Shown: positions 48,801 through 62,429, numbered from the stretch's first letter. The stretch is 64,000 nt of DNA from Fasciola hepatica (GCA_948099385.1 CANUEZ040000151.1:6704001-6768000); one strand, 5' to 3'. Notes: generated by a model not told the origin, from the letters alone. Made by a program: numbers and translations.

Positions 48801-50480
48801 GACGTTCAACCTGATCTCATGGTCTCTTATGCATATTTCCACATGCAGTGGCATATCGGGCAAACCTTTTAATTCATATTTGGTATCACAACACACCAAC
48901 GTCTGTCAAAAAAGTCTTAAAAATCATTAGCCGACCCAGCACATCCACTTCACGGAGACCTCGTCAAATGCCGTTTTAATTCTTTCACCCGGGTAAATTA
49001 CTAACAGTTACTTGTCAACACAAAATCATGCAAATGTTGTTGCATTCCATCTCTTGTGATTCTTTATCAAACTGGGTCAACTCAGTTCTCAGCCGGTTCT
49101 TATGCTTCCTTGAGATTTTCTAAATGTGTGATTTCGTGACGGCTGAATATCCACCTGTCGGAGTGCAAAAAGCATTCTTTTGATTGGACCCACGCATGTC
49201 ACCGGATGCCGATTAGCTCGTATCTGAATTCCATTCGAATTATGCAAACAGACAGTTCAGATCAATACCCAAAGTGATCTAGAAGTTGAGTTTGAACGAA
49301 GCCTCAGGAAAATTGAACTTTCAGGTGATACCACGGTCATGCTGTGCAACGTTATGGATAAGCATTATTGGATGACTCCTGCTTGGCCATCATTCTCTGC
49401 GAAGGAACACATTCATTTCATTACAAGACTTTTGACAAAAGTTCATCATCGTGCCTAGTGTCACAACAGCCTCGATGGGCACCTATTCTCATTCATACAA
49501 TCATCCACTGAATGTACGTATGTGATTTTCTTCTTTGGTGCAATGAATGTTTAGGTTTGTAACACGCAAGTGAAAAGCCTTCCGAATGAGGTTTCACTTG
49601 CCCAATCTGCAAGGGCGAAACGGGAAACAAATTCCCACGAGCTGCATCAACAGGTCCCAACAACTAAATTAATCGAACAACCATATGGAGACGTCCAATC
49701 CGGCAATTACAGGATGGCATTTTGATTTGGCCGGGTTGATGATGCATGCAGTTTAAACAAGCGTGCAAAATGCTTGAGACAGAGAAAATGCTGTATAATG
49801 AAATATCAGTAAAATCGAACTGGAGTGGAATAAGAAATAAAAAGAGACGTTGGTGCACTGCATAAACACGGAGAGGAATAGAAATAAGGAACTGCTCCTC
49901 TAACAACTTCCAAAACGATCGACTGTAACAGTTTGAAATAAACAACTGTATGGAATCAGACCCTGTCGGTGAAATGCACTGACGGTCCTCAGCGGCTTCC
50001 AAAAAATTGGTGGACAAACGTATTTATCCAAACCATAAACTGAGTGGTACGGAGGCTGAAAACTATTTAGATCACTTTCGGGTAGCTTATTTCCAAACGG
50101 GGGTACATATAACCACCATACAGTTAGGCGCCTCTTCTAGACAGTTAGCTTTTAGCAGGTAAATGCCAACCAATTTTATTTCGTAGTAGCTGAATGACGA
50201 CAATTGAATGTGTGGCGAAGTGATTTCTCTTCCTTTTGGTATGGCTATATTGTAGTGTTGTGGAAGTTGTATCTACGCGGTCATTCGTACGTAATTAAAT
50301 AACCCGCACCCAGACTACGCTCACTGTAGAACGACAAAATCAAATAAGATTATCAAGAACGTATTCTATCACATTCTGTGGATACTAAATCGTTCTTATA
50401 CAAAAGGTGTGCACTTATTTGCAGATAAGGTGCCGACTAATCACAAGGTGACTTTGCTGAACCTACACGTTTCTACGGTT
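45881..50480. other. no gene recognised
   Basis: About 4.6 kb with no recognised element. The minus frame 49664-50017 (117 codons) ends IGRLHMVVRLI and shares RLHMV/RLHIVA with a frame at 63448-63948, perhaps an unnamed repeat. 47480-47560 and 48980-49100 contain nothing I can assign. Confidence 0.35.
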
Positions 50481-50484
50481 TCGG

Positions 50485-52900
50485 TCCGGCATTACCCGAT
50501 TGGCTGGAATCTGGAGACGAAGCTATAGCGCACTGGACCGAGTGTGGAGCCAGTCGAATCTCTACAACCTTCCTCCCTCAGAAGTTCCTCATCCATTTGG
50601 CTTGCTTGACGTACAGCTTTTCGAACAGGAGCGGCAGGATACGGTTGAGTTTCCTCGACCGTTCCGTCCTCTACATTTGGAGCAGCGTGATCATCATTCT
50701 TGGCCACGGTTTCTGTTGTCCATTCAGGTGCTTCTTGGAAGCGAAATAGATTGAGATGGCGTCGGTGTACATCTGAGTCTTTAAAGTTCGTGACATGACC
50801 ATGGATTGACCATTTTGCCTTGCAGTGATCTCATCGACTGGCTGAAGATCACTGCTTCGAAAGTACGTTACATAGGTGAAATCTCTAGCATCTTAGTGAC
50901 TGTTTGAGACTTCTCGATTTGAACATAGCTGGAGTTTCTTTCGTCGGTAAATGCACTGCATTCCGATACTGTAACAGAAAGTTGTGCGGAAATGCCTCCA
51001 GTTCAGATAGTGATTTAGATTGGCTGGGTTGAGTACGGTACGTTACATGTCAAGTTTTCCAAGGCAACTTTAGAACATGGGTGGCTAGGTGCCTTTCGAA
51101 GATGTCGACAGCCAATCCTATCCAACCAACATTTCAACTCAGCTACATAGAACTGGGAACTGTTATGGGTAACGAACACTTGTGAGATACTGAAGCTCTT
51201 CCTCATAGCTTGGATTGCACTCGACGTGGTTGGAGTTGATGTTAAAATACCTCAAGCCATTTCGAGTAAGAACAGATCAACATGATGGCGTGGTATCTGT
51301 TTAGGAATCGGTCACCAAAATCGGCTTGTATACGTTTCCATGTTATGTAGCTATTGGACAAAGGGTTCCAGTTGTTTGGTTTCGACTTCGCTTTATTTAG
51401 ACTCGCATCACAGTTCTTGCCTGTTGTACATATGTCCGCGTCCATCTTAGACCACCAAAATATTTTCCGAGTTCAAGTCTTTATCTTCTTCATCCCCAAG
51501 TGATTTTTGTGCAGATTTTTTTGAAGCTTTTTGCATAGGGGAAGAGGTATGAGGAACCGATTGCAATGACGCAGTGCTCTCTCGGGTTTTAAGCATAGTT
51601 CCTCTTGATTCATGTAAAATTATAGCTACTTTCGTTTCACTTCTGGCTGCCAGCCTTTCTTGATAGCAGAAAACACCGACGAATGGTATCGTCCACTGTA
51701 TTTGCGTAACTTCTCTCTCGACAGTGGAGCTGTAGGCTACGTGAAGTAACGCTGTTCAGCTGGGTTGAATCACGAGAATCTTAATAGAAAATCAGCATGC
51801 TGAATTGTTTACCAGGCCGATGTGTGATATCGTAATTATATGCGGCCAGTCAAATACTCCATCGTTGCATCTTGGCGGCTGTGGACTTGGCACCTGACAT
51901 ATTCTGGTCGAATAGAAACTGTAGCACCCGGTGGTCCGTGATAATTGTGAACAGTAACCCAAAAAGGTACTTATGAAGATATCTTACCGATCAGAATGCT
52001 GTCAGTGCTTCTTTCAGTGTCCGCGAGTATCCTTTCTCAGCAGCTTTCAAAAGTAGAGAAGTACAGATGATCGGGCATCCATCTTGTTCAAGCACTGCAC
52101 AGATTCCAACGTCGGATGCATCCGTGGTTAGCACTGCGTATTTGGATGGCGCACATGGGGCTAACGTTGGACGTCCAACTATGCTCCTAATGAGATCTCC
52201 CAGGACTCTCTCCCATCGGTCAGTCCACTGTCAAACATTGAATGACTGGGCGAGGAACAAAGGCTGTGCCTTCGTTGCGAAACTCGGTGTGAACCTGGAA
52301 TAGTATTGCAGACAATCAAGGGCCGATCTCAGATGTACTTGACTCTTTGAGGACTCTATTTCAGCTGTAGGTACGAAACGATCATGATCTGCCTGGCACC
52401 CATTTGCTTCCACCGTGAACCGAAAGAATTGCAACTTCCGGACAGAGAACTTACATTTTGGAGGCTTTATCGGAACATTTTTGGCTACGAATCGTTCCAT
52501 GGTCTGCTTCAAGTTCCTCCTTTCACGCACCGAAGAGGACCACACCATCCCGGTACGCCATTAATCTGATCAAACCTTCAATCACCTTGTAGACAGCAGC
52601 CTGAGAAACACCGTATGAAAAGAGCAATCTTAAGGGTATAAAAGTGTAATCAAGAGTGCCCCGAGGAGTGTGAATAGTGGTAAGTGGCCTAGATTCAGGG
52701 AGCAGCGGAATATGTGGATATGCATCTGATCAGTCCTCAAAAATGCCCTCCCGAGCATGGGTTTCATAAAGTCTTCCCGTTCCATAGTGGTCGCTGCACA
52801 TCTTTTGTAGTCCCCACAAATATGTGCCTTTTCCTTACGGCTTTTCATTGCCACAACTATGGCAGTCACCTAAGACGACGAACTGACTGGAGTAATCATA
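50485..52900 (-). pseudogene. Ty3/gypsy pol: RT, RNase H, integrase, decayed
   Basis: Reading down the minus strand: RT palm near 52560 with MAYRDGVVLFG, where the catalytic YxDD is YRDG (52555-52544), so one aspartate is lost. The connector RNLKQTMERFVAKNVPIKPP, KCKFSVRKLQFFRF and DCLQYYSRFTPSFATKAQPL is well preserved. RNase H follows with SKYAVLTTDASDVGICAVLE and LLFTIITDHRVLQFLFDQ. The integrase then shows CTTGKNCDASLNKAKSKPNN, IQADFGDRFLNRYHAIMLIC (first aspartate) and VFVTHNSSQFYVAELKCWLD, where the second catalytic aspartate is histidine. The last part (50707-50492) is a hydrophilic tail PAAPVRKAVRQ. Stops and shifts occur throughout, but the domain order is complete, so this is a single old insertion. 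Confidence 0.85.
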
Positions 52901-53224
52901 TCGTTCTGCTCCCTTTGCCTCATTACTTTCACAACAGCCTCTCTCTGACCTTATGGCAGCACTCTTCGTTTGATGAACACCGGATCAATATTGACTTCCA
53001 ACTTTACCGGCTTCACCGCCTTTCCGCCACGATTGTCGGAGCATTGTATCACTAGATGTTGAAGAATCTTAGGTTCAACGGGAGTGGCTGATGCTGCATG
53101 AAATGAAAGCGAGGGATTCATAGTTCGTAATACACTCAAACCCAAAATAGATGGACGATCAACTGAAATCAGGAAGCGGGCTGGGGTACGCTTTTGCTGC
53201 CTGGATCATACCTATAGGGTCATT

Positions 53225-53620
53225 TTACCTAAAAGCGCAAGGTGGTGACCAGCTACACCCTGGGTGCGTAGGTTCTATGGTTGCTCGGGGACAAATCATC
53301 TTCAATATCTCATGAATGATGGACTCACAACTTCCCGTATTCACAATGAACTCGTGTTGCAACCCGCATTCAAATGACACTGGTTTGTACAGGAAGTGAT
53401 TATTCTGACCGGTGGTCTTCAGCATGTAGATGGATTGGGTATTTTTTATTTTCGTTTTTATCGCCTTCCATCATGCTGCACTTGGATCTCCCACATACCT
53501 TTCGTAAGTGACGAGTTTTGTCACATGCATGACATAAAGCGTGACGGAATCGATAAGTTGAACGCAAATGGAAATCTCTGTTTGACATGCATCTGTTCAT
53601 CGACACTGCGGCATCTGAAT
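53225..53620 (-). pseudogene. Ty3/gypsy nucleocapsid zinc knuckle and protease
   Basis: The minus strand encodes CHACDKTRHLRKVC at 53534-53493, a CX2CX4HX4C zinc knuckle typical of gypsy nucleocapsid. About 150 bases on, the aspartic protease core reads HEFIVNTGSCESII, where the catalytic DTG has become NTG. It belongs to the same insertion as the pol at 50485-52900. Confidence 0.8.
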
Positions 53621-53729
53621 GACGGGACTGGTTGGCGCGTCGTCATGGTGGTCTTTTGTTGAAACAAAATTATGTTGAGATGATAGTTCACTGGTATCAA
53701 AGAACGACAAGCTATTTAAAAGGAAAATA

Positions 53730-54460
53730 GAATTACCTCGAATGTGCCCGTTCGGTGGGATTGTTGCTTCGTGGGATCAGGTGGATTGGGTTTGTTGCTA
53801 TAGTTACGTTGAGACATTTTTTCGTGATCACACAGCTGCTGGGCCGTATGCATGAGAGGAGGTGTGTGATTAGCTGACCAGGCTTGGCAAGTTTCAACCT
53901 GATTTGTTGTTTGGCTTCAGGGAGGTTTTCGTGACGCCTGAAATCGACTGCCATCGGCGTTAGTGAGGGATCCTTTGATATGGCACAGTACTTTAAAAGT
54001 CATTTTTGGCTTTCGGGCTCTGTCAGTGCAGCTACGAGATTTACCAGGTTATCCATCTAGTTTGATTGTACTTCAGGTGGTTGTGGCATTCCGCGGAACG
54101 CAACGTTTAACGAGAATTCGATTACGAGTTAGTCGAAAGGGCACCCTCACACAGATTTTTCGAAGTTCCCGTTATTTAAAGCCAGGGTGGTAAGTGTTGT
54201 GATTCGTCCTGATAGCTCAATGGATACTCTTCTGACTTCGAAACATAGTTTATTGGTACAAAGTATATCGTTTACTTTAGATATGTGCTGATCATAACCA
54301 AAACCTTGCATGAAAGCTTGTTGATCTACTGATAGGCCCCCAAAGGGCCGTCTAGCTGGCTTGGATATTTGCACCCAGATTGGTTGATTCGGCTTTGGTC
54401 GGTTCACACAAATGGTAACCGCTGATGGGTCCACTAATCGGTGGACTGGTTCCAATCTTG
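53730..54460 (-). pseudogene. probable gypsy gag region, decayed
   Basis: Minus-strand frames 54455-54147 and 53954-53733 lie just upstream of the zinc knuckle, where gag should be. The second reads MAVDFRRHENLPEAKQQIRL, which has a gag-like helical composition. The call rests on position more than on motifs. Confidence 0.45.
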
Positions 54461-55890
54461 TTGGCGATTCTCGTCAGCTGATCACATCCTGTCCACCTCA
54501 CTGCCTCCGAGCTTGTACTTGGTTCTGGATGGGCGGTGACATTCTGACTACTGAACCAGGCCGTCCATTAGCAATGTACCGGTCCCATTTCCTCACGGTA
54601 AGATAAACGCAACTGTGGCAACTAACGGCCGGCAGTTCACAGAAAAGCATGTGACTACAAAATCAAATTTAAAACTGAGGCTTGACTGGTGACACTGAAC
54701 CTGACCAAAGGGTCCCGATATAAATATAAGATCGTTTATTTCTGTGATTGCATTTATGTTCTCGAGGTCAGTTTTCATCTCTTCCTATAGTGTAGAATTT
54801 TGCTTTTGTAGATAATTAGGACAAAACTGACATTCGGAATTTCCGTACGGCTTTCTCGTTCACCTCGAACAGATTTTGGCTCCATTCCCCACATAGACAA
54901 CAGTTCAAATCACGTGAACAGATCGTACAGGGAAAACCTTACCACACATATAGGCAGTACTTCATTTAATCCACCAATGACTAGTGGTTCAGGGTATCTC
55001 GTATCAATTTTAATTCTCATGTTTATTTCCAAGTAGAAGAAAAATCATTCTAACACAATTACCCACCAGAAGAAAAGAACTTATTGTCTATTTTTATTAT
55101 TTTTTCAAGTTAGATCAATATTAGGAAAGGGAAAAGAGGACAAGAAATAGGACTGAAAATCCCCAGTATCTTGACATGATGGATTGAAAATTAAGCAATA
55201 CGATACAATTGTGTTGATCCTAAACACACAAATGCACGCACAGCATAAGACAAAAAGCTTTGACTTCATTCACTCTACAGAAGAATATCGAGCGCCTCAG
55301 CCAAGGCTTTGCGAACGGGCCCAGTCAGTGACTTCATTTGTTCGCATTGCATATTATTCTCCTTCCACACGGCCAGAGTTGTTTTCATCTCGTTTTCTTC
55401 TTTGTCTTGACAGTGTTTCACAATTCCTGATGAGAATAAAGCACACAATATTATTCGGTGCCATTCAGCAATATAATTTATTGCATCCACACGAGTGCTA
55501 TCCAAAACGAAGTGATATGAAACAATGATTTTACTCAGTTGCAACTGAAAACCACAGTGGAATAAATTTGATATGGTATCGCCTCCGAACTGCTTGCCAG
55601 CTTTGCCTTACAGGGGATCGAGAACCAATTACATTCGGTGCAATTAGGTTTGAGCAGCCAGCTACCTGTTTCGATCTCTGAGCATGAAACTCGACCGGAA
55701 ATTAAAATAAGCCATGGAGCATGAAAGGTATGACGAATAAGTTGTGTGGATACAAGGCCACAGAATGTAGTATTTATCATGGTTCATCATGCAAAGTGAA
55801 AGTTCAACTCACCATTAAAAGCCATGGATGCCCTGTACAGCTATCTCTCCCTTGTTTGGAATCATCAGCAGTTCGCATCTACCGATAGTC
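54461..55890. other. no gene recognised
   Basis: Should contain the 5' LTR of the gypsy copy; I could not pair it with a 3' LTR by eye. The frames at 55184-55544 on both strands have no motif. Confidence 0.35.
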
Positions 55891-55895
55891 ACCGG

Positions 55896-55955
55896 ATAAC
55901 CTGGTGGTTAGTTGTTCGACTCACAGTCGTTCACTCCGAGTTCGTATCCCAGTGG
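55896..55955 (+). repeat. tRNA-like SINE head
   Basis: GGATAACCTGGTGGTTAGTT is an A-box-like stretch, and GAGTTCGTATCCCAG is a B-box-like stretch 23 bases further on. The spacing fits a tRNA. This differs from the other SINE families in the window. Confidence 0.5.
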
Positions 55956-56464
55956 AAGCTCAGTGGATGTATGCTACTAAGGTAAGACACATTTACGGTG
56001 CTTCCATGACTTTAAACGGTGAATACAACGTTCACACTGCATGATGAGTCATATTATGTGAAATCTGGTATCCTACTACTCACTGGCATATGCTATTATT
56101 TTCTAACTTTTTTAACCATTACGTAGATGGGCCTATTGGAAACCACCCATGAAATCTCACGTACCACACATGGTTAAGTCTATTAGTTAGAAATTTTAAG
56201 TTTGTATTACGTATCATGAACTGACTGATCAGATGAGAATGTCACGTGGGTGAGACATATCTTAATCTGATCAGAAAACCAATTCAAAATGGGGAAAGAA
56301 AGAGAAACCTCTTAAATAGTTTCGATACGCCTGCATGCAGCTTCATATATCCTCCGGCTACCTTCACATTTCCACTCCGTTCTTGATCAAGTGCCTCCAT
56401 CCATTGAACAAGCTCTCCTGCGCACCTTTCCCGCTTTGTTTTTGCCCGATCTTTTCGAATAATG
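55956..56464. other. no gene recognised
   Basis: Possible body of the SINE; no further motif. Confidence 0.35.
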
Positions 56465-56690
56465 TATTGATCGGCAGTTCCCAACTTGGGCTATCTCAGC
56501 GCCTACTCGATATTGTGCTGGGTTCTTCCTGCCTGTCTACAAGGTTCTTTCTGTCTGTTGCTGGATACTTCAGATATAGTCAATGCTTCTTCTTCAACCT
56601 GTGCCTCTCTCGATTGGTTGACACCATCCGCTTGGATACCCGACGCTTGTTCTACTACCACACTATTCAGTTAAAATGTACGATAAGACA
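56465..56690 (+). repeat. dispersed repeat shared with 21495-21700
   Basis: GGGCTATCTCAGCGCCTACTCG...TTTCTGTCTGTTGCTGGATAC...AGATATAGTCA aligns with the copy at 21.5 kb. RTE-like sequence lies within about 1 kb at both sites. Confidence 0.55.
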
Positions 56691-57339
56691 GTCTGTTCGG
56701 AAACATGAATAACTTTCACAAGACACATGAATCTGATGAGCTTTGATGTTTGATCTCATGATTTTTTCGTGTAGTGTCTGAACTCAACATTGTTGATGAC
56801 GTTCATGCAATCTCAACTCTTAGCGGCCCGATTCCAAACCGTACAGTAGAACTGACCCAACTGTGGTAGCGTCTACTTAAACCTTGGTAGACAAATAAGT
56901 TTGGCTTCGGCATTGCGGATAACTAAGACTGGCGAAAGCGAAAAACGTCTTCTGTGAACGCGACGACAATTTAGTCGATATCCCACCTCCGAGTGGAACT
57001 AAGCCGCCTAGATAAGCTTATCTCTCTCAAGCAAGGTCCTTCCAGACATTGTGAGGTCAGCTGTTGATCGGTCCCAATTCTGTTGCAACTAAAAGGTTCA
57101 AAATGCATCCCGGATATTGTTGAGCAGTTTTTTTTCTCTTCAGAAAAGCTTGCAACTTACTTGGATCATTTTTTGCAGAATCCCGTCGACCGGCTACCTG
57201 AGCTCCGACACTCTTACACCTGGGAAAATTCCGATACCACTAACCGCACAGAAGAAAGACATCCCTAGAACCACGTCCATTAAAAGGCCAAACATAAAAG
57301 TAGAGACGGTTAGACGCTGAAAAACACCAATTCGGGTGG

Positions 57340-57620
57340 AAAATTTGGGTGAGATGTCACTGGTCTCATATCCGATTGGAGTTACATCAGGATCTCTTCC
57401 ATAGGCCTATGGATGCTATTTTTGTAGATTTTAAATCAGCTTTCAACTCAGTCGAACGCAAAGTTCTACAGTTAAGCTTCTCACTGTAGATATATCAGAG
57501 AAATTCATCTTGTGTTTTCAATCACTGTATGTTAAAAACCGGAGCCGAGTTCGGGATTTCGGTGACTTTTTACCATAAGATAAAAGGGTAGCTATCCTTG
57601 GGCGAGAAAAGTGGCAGTAA
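57340..57620 (+). pseudogene. RTE-like reverse transcriptase fragment (motif A)
   Basis: The translation from about 57390 reads QDLFHRPMDAIFVDFKSAFN then SVERKVLQ, which is RT motif A (xxFxDFKxAFDSVxRxxL). Next, SLYVKNRSRVRDFGDFLP corresponds to SLYxxxxSRVRVYGxLSP. The catalytic box is not readable beyond 57620. This is a short, truncated copy. Confidence 0.7.
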
Positions 57621-57720
57621 ATTTCTCTTCATACAGTACACCACATGACTCCGAATATGCGAACCACGTTGAGTTTATAAAGGAAGAATCGGTCAAGATT
57701 TCTAGATAGTCTGAACCACA

Positions 57721-60660
57721 ACGACGAGATTTTTGAGGTATGTATTGCACTTTTAATGTGTGAAACTATTCTGCGGGAGTGACTTGAGCTTTCGCTGAAT
57801 CCCATTAACGTGACATTCGCTTTCCCATCAAAGGCCAACAGTACAATTTGGTAATGTAGTCACACATTCTGTGGTCTCTCACGGGGTAGAAAACGCTCCG
57901 GCTACGGACAATTGCAGCATGAGAAAAGTTGGCCAATCCTAGAAGTGGCCGGAGGATATAAAACTAGAGATCGGAAAATCAATCTATGCAATGGGGCCAT
58001 TCATTTCCATGGTTTCCATATAATGCGTGCTCTTATATTCAAAACCGAAAGGTTTTCTGCGGAATTCACTGGCTTTTGATTGACCCCTGAAAATAGTCTG
58101 CAATACCACAAAATGTAAAATTAAGGATGATATGCATACAACCTGGAAATGAAGGCTAGCATAGAGAACCGATAAACACTGAATAGTCACCAAATCAACT
58201 TTACCACGCAGTCACACGTTAAGACCGGTTCAGCGCGGATAGGTATATTCACTGTCTAGTGGCACGTACCATATGCATTGTTCACTTCCGACTGGACCAT
58301 GGATTTACTTCTTAACAGACGTTCCCAGTGGCTGCAAACTTGACGCATTTCGTTCTCCTGGTCTTGGATTCCCTGGAACGTGGAAAGGCACGAGATAAGC
58401 CATGACGGGAATGCCTATCAGCGCAACAGAAAAACGGTCAGATAACCTCATGTACCATGTTCCGTCAAGCTCATCCCTTTCCGAACCCATTCAACAATCC
58501 GACCAACAAACCACACACACCCAACTGTAGTCTTATACCTTCAGTTATCTCACTAGCATAATCAAACTAGTAAACAGCATCCGCTAGATACAGTATTTTT
58601 TGCCAAATAAGCGGTGTGAGTTCAAGTAAACGGGGTTAAAATCGATTGTCGCTCACTGCGCAAGGGTGCTGGAGCGGTAAATTGACTAAATCAATATTAG
58701 ACTTACACATCTGAGCCTACGTGCAATAGAAAGTTTAACATGATCAAAGGTAAAGGAATCATTCTGAAGGAAATAAAATCACAAAGTGCCCCTCAAACGC
58801 GTACCCATTCCATGTTTGTGCACGTCCACCGTAGAAAAGCAGAAGACATCAAAAAGGTGTCGGAGCAAACGAGTAACTCCACCAATCATCTAGAATAAAC
58901 TCCTAGAATACAGCCGCAATCCACCTCATCCAATAATTATTGCAACCCTTCTTTTTTCTTAGTGGCTGGGTAGCAGCTGTCCTCCTCTCGTTTTTCCTGA
59001 TGTATTCCTAAATGACAATTTCGATGATAAACGTACGTTACCTTCGAAACAATTATGTTGTCGCATGCTACCATGACTTTAGACTATTTCCGAGTAAGTT
59101 CCAAAGTGGTGTGGTACTATTTGCGGTATTGACGGTAGTAGCGTAGTAATACTAAAGACGTACCGAACGCAACAGCTATATTGTACACCATTCATTCGGA
59201 CAAGAACAAAATCAGCAACCAACTAACCTGTTCGTTTGCATTGTAGTATCCACTTCACTTATTAATAGTGCTTTTAAGGTTGGGGAATGTGATTTTATGG
59301 TTTTTATACATTTTTTGATCTTGTTACCTTCAACTTGTGTCACTTAATTACATTGAATATCGCTCCGTAAGTACCCATATTTGTTTTTGAGAAAATGGTT
59401 ACTTGCATATTCAGTGAGTAGTATACGTAACCCACCACAATAGTGGTAATAGCAGTAGAGGTAGCAATAATGACAGCGTCTGTGGGAGTACATATAGCAA
59501 TAAGTTCTGGGGTTAGTCGTACTGATAATCTAAGTTAGACGAACATTTCGTATCAAAGGATTAGGGAGGAGATCAATTGTTTTTGAAAATGAAAGTTTAC
59601 AAGAAAGTCTTGCTTCGCAGAAAACGGAAACACCGTCAAATTCACTTACCCAAAACAAGCGTGCATTCTCGATGAGTACTGTTTTCAACCGACACCCATT
59701 CATATATATTTGCTTTTCTAGATCACTGAGCAGATTCGATTCGGAGACGAGTTGGGTCTTATTGTTCGACATTCTCGTGGAAAGTCTGTTCCGTGCTTCC
59801 AGCTGGCAATGAAATGTTGGAGGAGAAATATCATGAAAAAATTGAGACTCACAACTTTACTACTGAGAGTAGAATTCGCTGCTGTTTTTCGTGTCACTTG
59901 TTGTCCCAAGGTTTTCAATTCCAAAGTGAGCTCTGCATGGGTAAAGTGGGACAAAGAACAAAATGGCAAATTCCAACGTCACCTAAGACAGTAACTTCTA
60001 CCTCTTATTCGAGGCTGTCGACTTTACCATACACGTTGTTTCTATCAAGCAATTATTACTTTGAACGAAAACGTACTGAACTGATTTGACAACATGTGAT
60101 TTGCGAGATCTTAATTCACAAATGTGAGGATTCATTCTAGCAATCGTGCTACACTTACGTACTTTTCTGTGAGTGAGGAACAGATTAAATGATGAACATG
60201 AAAAAGATGCGCTGTGATTTTGTGCCTATCCATCCGGAATTCAAAGCTGCAACGGATCGGATGCATCCGGACCCCACTAACTCAACCATCCAAATTTGGA
60301 TGGATCGTGTTCCAATCAGCCAAGGCGTTTCATGCTTAATATTTATCACATTGTTGAAGATGAGACCCATACTGAGTTTTCTGCGGTGTGCTGTCGCGTT
60401 TCTGTTGGACACGCTGTCAAACGCTAGTGAGTTAGTAAGTGAGTGTGATCGTTATTTCGGTTAGCCATGATAGGCTGTGGGTCTGAGTTATCGTACCTAA
60501 GCGATACAAGATCAGAAGTTGAGATATTTTAGTGGAATGTTCAGGCGCTCTCTTTTCACTATCATGGGTGTGTAGTACGTTGGTTCGCGCAGTGATATTC
60601 TGCAGGGACGGGGTGCTTGGAGGTATTGATCCGCAAGACTCAAGAAGAAATGGAACACGT
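57721..60660. other. no gene recognised
   Basis: About 3 kb, AT-rich. Opposed frames near 59718-60089 and 60185-60464 have no known motif. Confidence 0.4.
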
Positions 60661-60679
60661 GACCCGAAGCCCACTAAGT

Positions 60680-61200
60680 GTATAGACAGACAACAACAAT
60701 GAAATCAACGAGGAATCAGCACAGTGATTTGTTCCCTTCCATCACAGGTGATCGCCTTCTCATTGTCGACGTCGACGTAGTGATCTGTTTGCTTGCATTG
60801 GTTTCAAATCTGCGTAGTGTAGATCGGTGTGCCATAAAGCTAGTGATGCAGTCGTTCAAATAATTGTTTGTCTGTTTCGCCTATGTACTCAATTTGTTTT
60901 AGCTCACACTGTTTGTCGTGGAATGGAGTGTGCAACAATTATTATTAATAGCATCGGATGCTTCATTTAGGAGACAAAGGTCCTTCGATGTCTTTCTAAC
61001 CTGTCGTGATTTCGAATGCAAGAGCTAACTAACCTTTTGCGGAGGCCGTTATTAGCTGACAGCGTAAATAATCTGAACCGTTCCTATTTCATAGCCTCAC
61101 TGTAAAAGGATACTCGTGCTTTACTTAAGGCGATTTGTTGGAATTTTTATCATACAGCTTAGTACACGGTCCATTTCGTCGGCTTTCGGCGGACATCCGG
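60680..61200 (-). pseudogene. GIY-YIG endonuclease-like fragment, probably from a Penelope-like element
   Basis: On the minus strand near 60893-60810 the translation reads QIEYIGETDKQLFERLHH, stop, LYGTPIYTTQ. YIGET followed by R/K-x-L-x-E-R-L-x-x-H is the YIG half of a GIY-YIG nuclease. Upstream frames (RKRLVSSCIRNHDRLERHRR) are not diagnostic. PLEs are the usual retroelement carriers of this domain, but other GIY-YIG genes cannot be excluded. It looks unlike the endonuclease at 18.8 kb, so it may be another lineage. Confidence 0.5.
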
Positions 61201-62420
61201 ACGTAATTACTCTTACTACTCGTCACCCGTTGAGAGGGCTTGCATCAGTTTTATTCACCTTGTTTAAGTGGCATGTGGATTCATTGATAACTTGAGTAGT
61301 TGAATTATCCTACTAATATTAATATTATCACTACCGGTAATATTATTGTTGCTATCGCACTGGCATTAGCTCGTTATCAACGATACTTTTCAGCAGCCAA
61401 GACAGAAAGGAAAAAATTCTACGCGCCACAACAGGTTAAAAGTTATTCTAATGCAAGCGGTATCCACAGATGAGTGAACAATGTTACTCGGAAGCAAATG
61501 ACTCCTTTCGCAGTTATCAACGCGGCGGCTAACCGACACAGAAATATCAGCAAATCACCGTTGCCAATCCTCAGTGAACTTTTTTAAGAGGAGCATCCAT
61601 TCCCAGGTCTAATTCACAAATTATATTGTTGGGAACAGGTTAGTAATTTAGACAAAAAGTCAATTTTGTTTGTTGAAACATGAACAAGGAACGGCACTGT
61701 AGAATTTCTGTATACTAGTTATCAGGGGAATAATCGAAAAGTGGGACTGGTTAACAGTTGGGATTGATTAGGAAAGAGATTGAAATGCTTTGGATGTCAA
61801 CTGTCAGCGATCATCTTTGCTGCAAATATGACGTTATTATGTGCCTATAAAATGAGAGCGATGTAAATCCTCCTAAAGCTACATCAGAAAAGTCACTGAT
61901 GATGGGCGAACCTCGAAATCTAGTACAGCCCTTTTTAACGAAAATGGGAAAAAATAACGGCAAAATAATGTGAAATTATAGGAAATATACACTGGTGTAC
62001 GAGGTAAGAAACGGTGGACTGCAGAGCACTGAACAGTGGGACACCACGAGTTTGGAAGGAAAATCGACACAGTTTTCCAAAAGTAACGGGAACGCGCAAA
62101 GACCAGTGAGCAATAACTTGCAAAGTTACAACAATCTATTTCACATGCCATCCACGTGCAAGAAAAGTAGAGTCATTTTTGTGAGAGTCTTTTACAAAAC
62201 GCGACCACAAGGTGGAAAGAATACCCTCTTGACATTTTAAAAGTTTTTAATTAAGGACAGGATTGTTCAAAAAAGTTTTATAAGTGCGAAACATTTTCAG
62301 TAGACTCGTCCTAATCGAACCGTGGGGACACATACTGAGCCAGAACAGCTTCATAGGCGAAAGCTTATAGATAGGCCGAGTGGGTTCCCGTCAAGTCGCT
62401 AATGTACGTCGAGAGTAAAT
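61201..62420. other. no gene recognised
   Basis: AT-rich, including a short ATT-rich stretch at 61317-61355. No coding motif. Confidence 0.4.
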
Positions 62421-62429
62421 ATGGAGAAA

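Noticed and set aside
55428..55450. CTGATGAGAATAAAG
   Set aside because: No stem II and no GAAA block.
61889..61915. CTGATGATGGGCGAACCTCGAAA, resembling a hammerhead core
   Set aside because: Stem II is weak, and no UH cleavage triplet or stem I partner follows.
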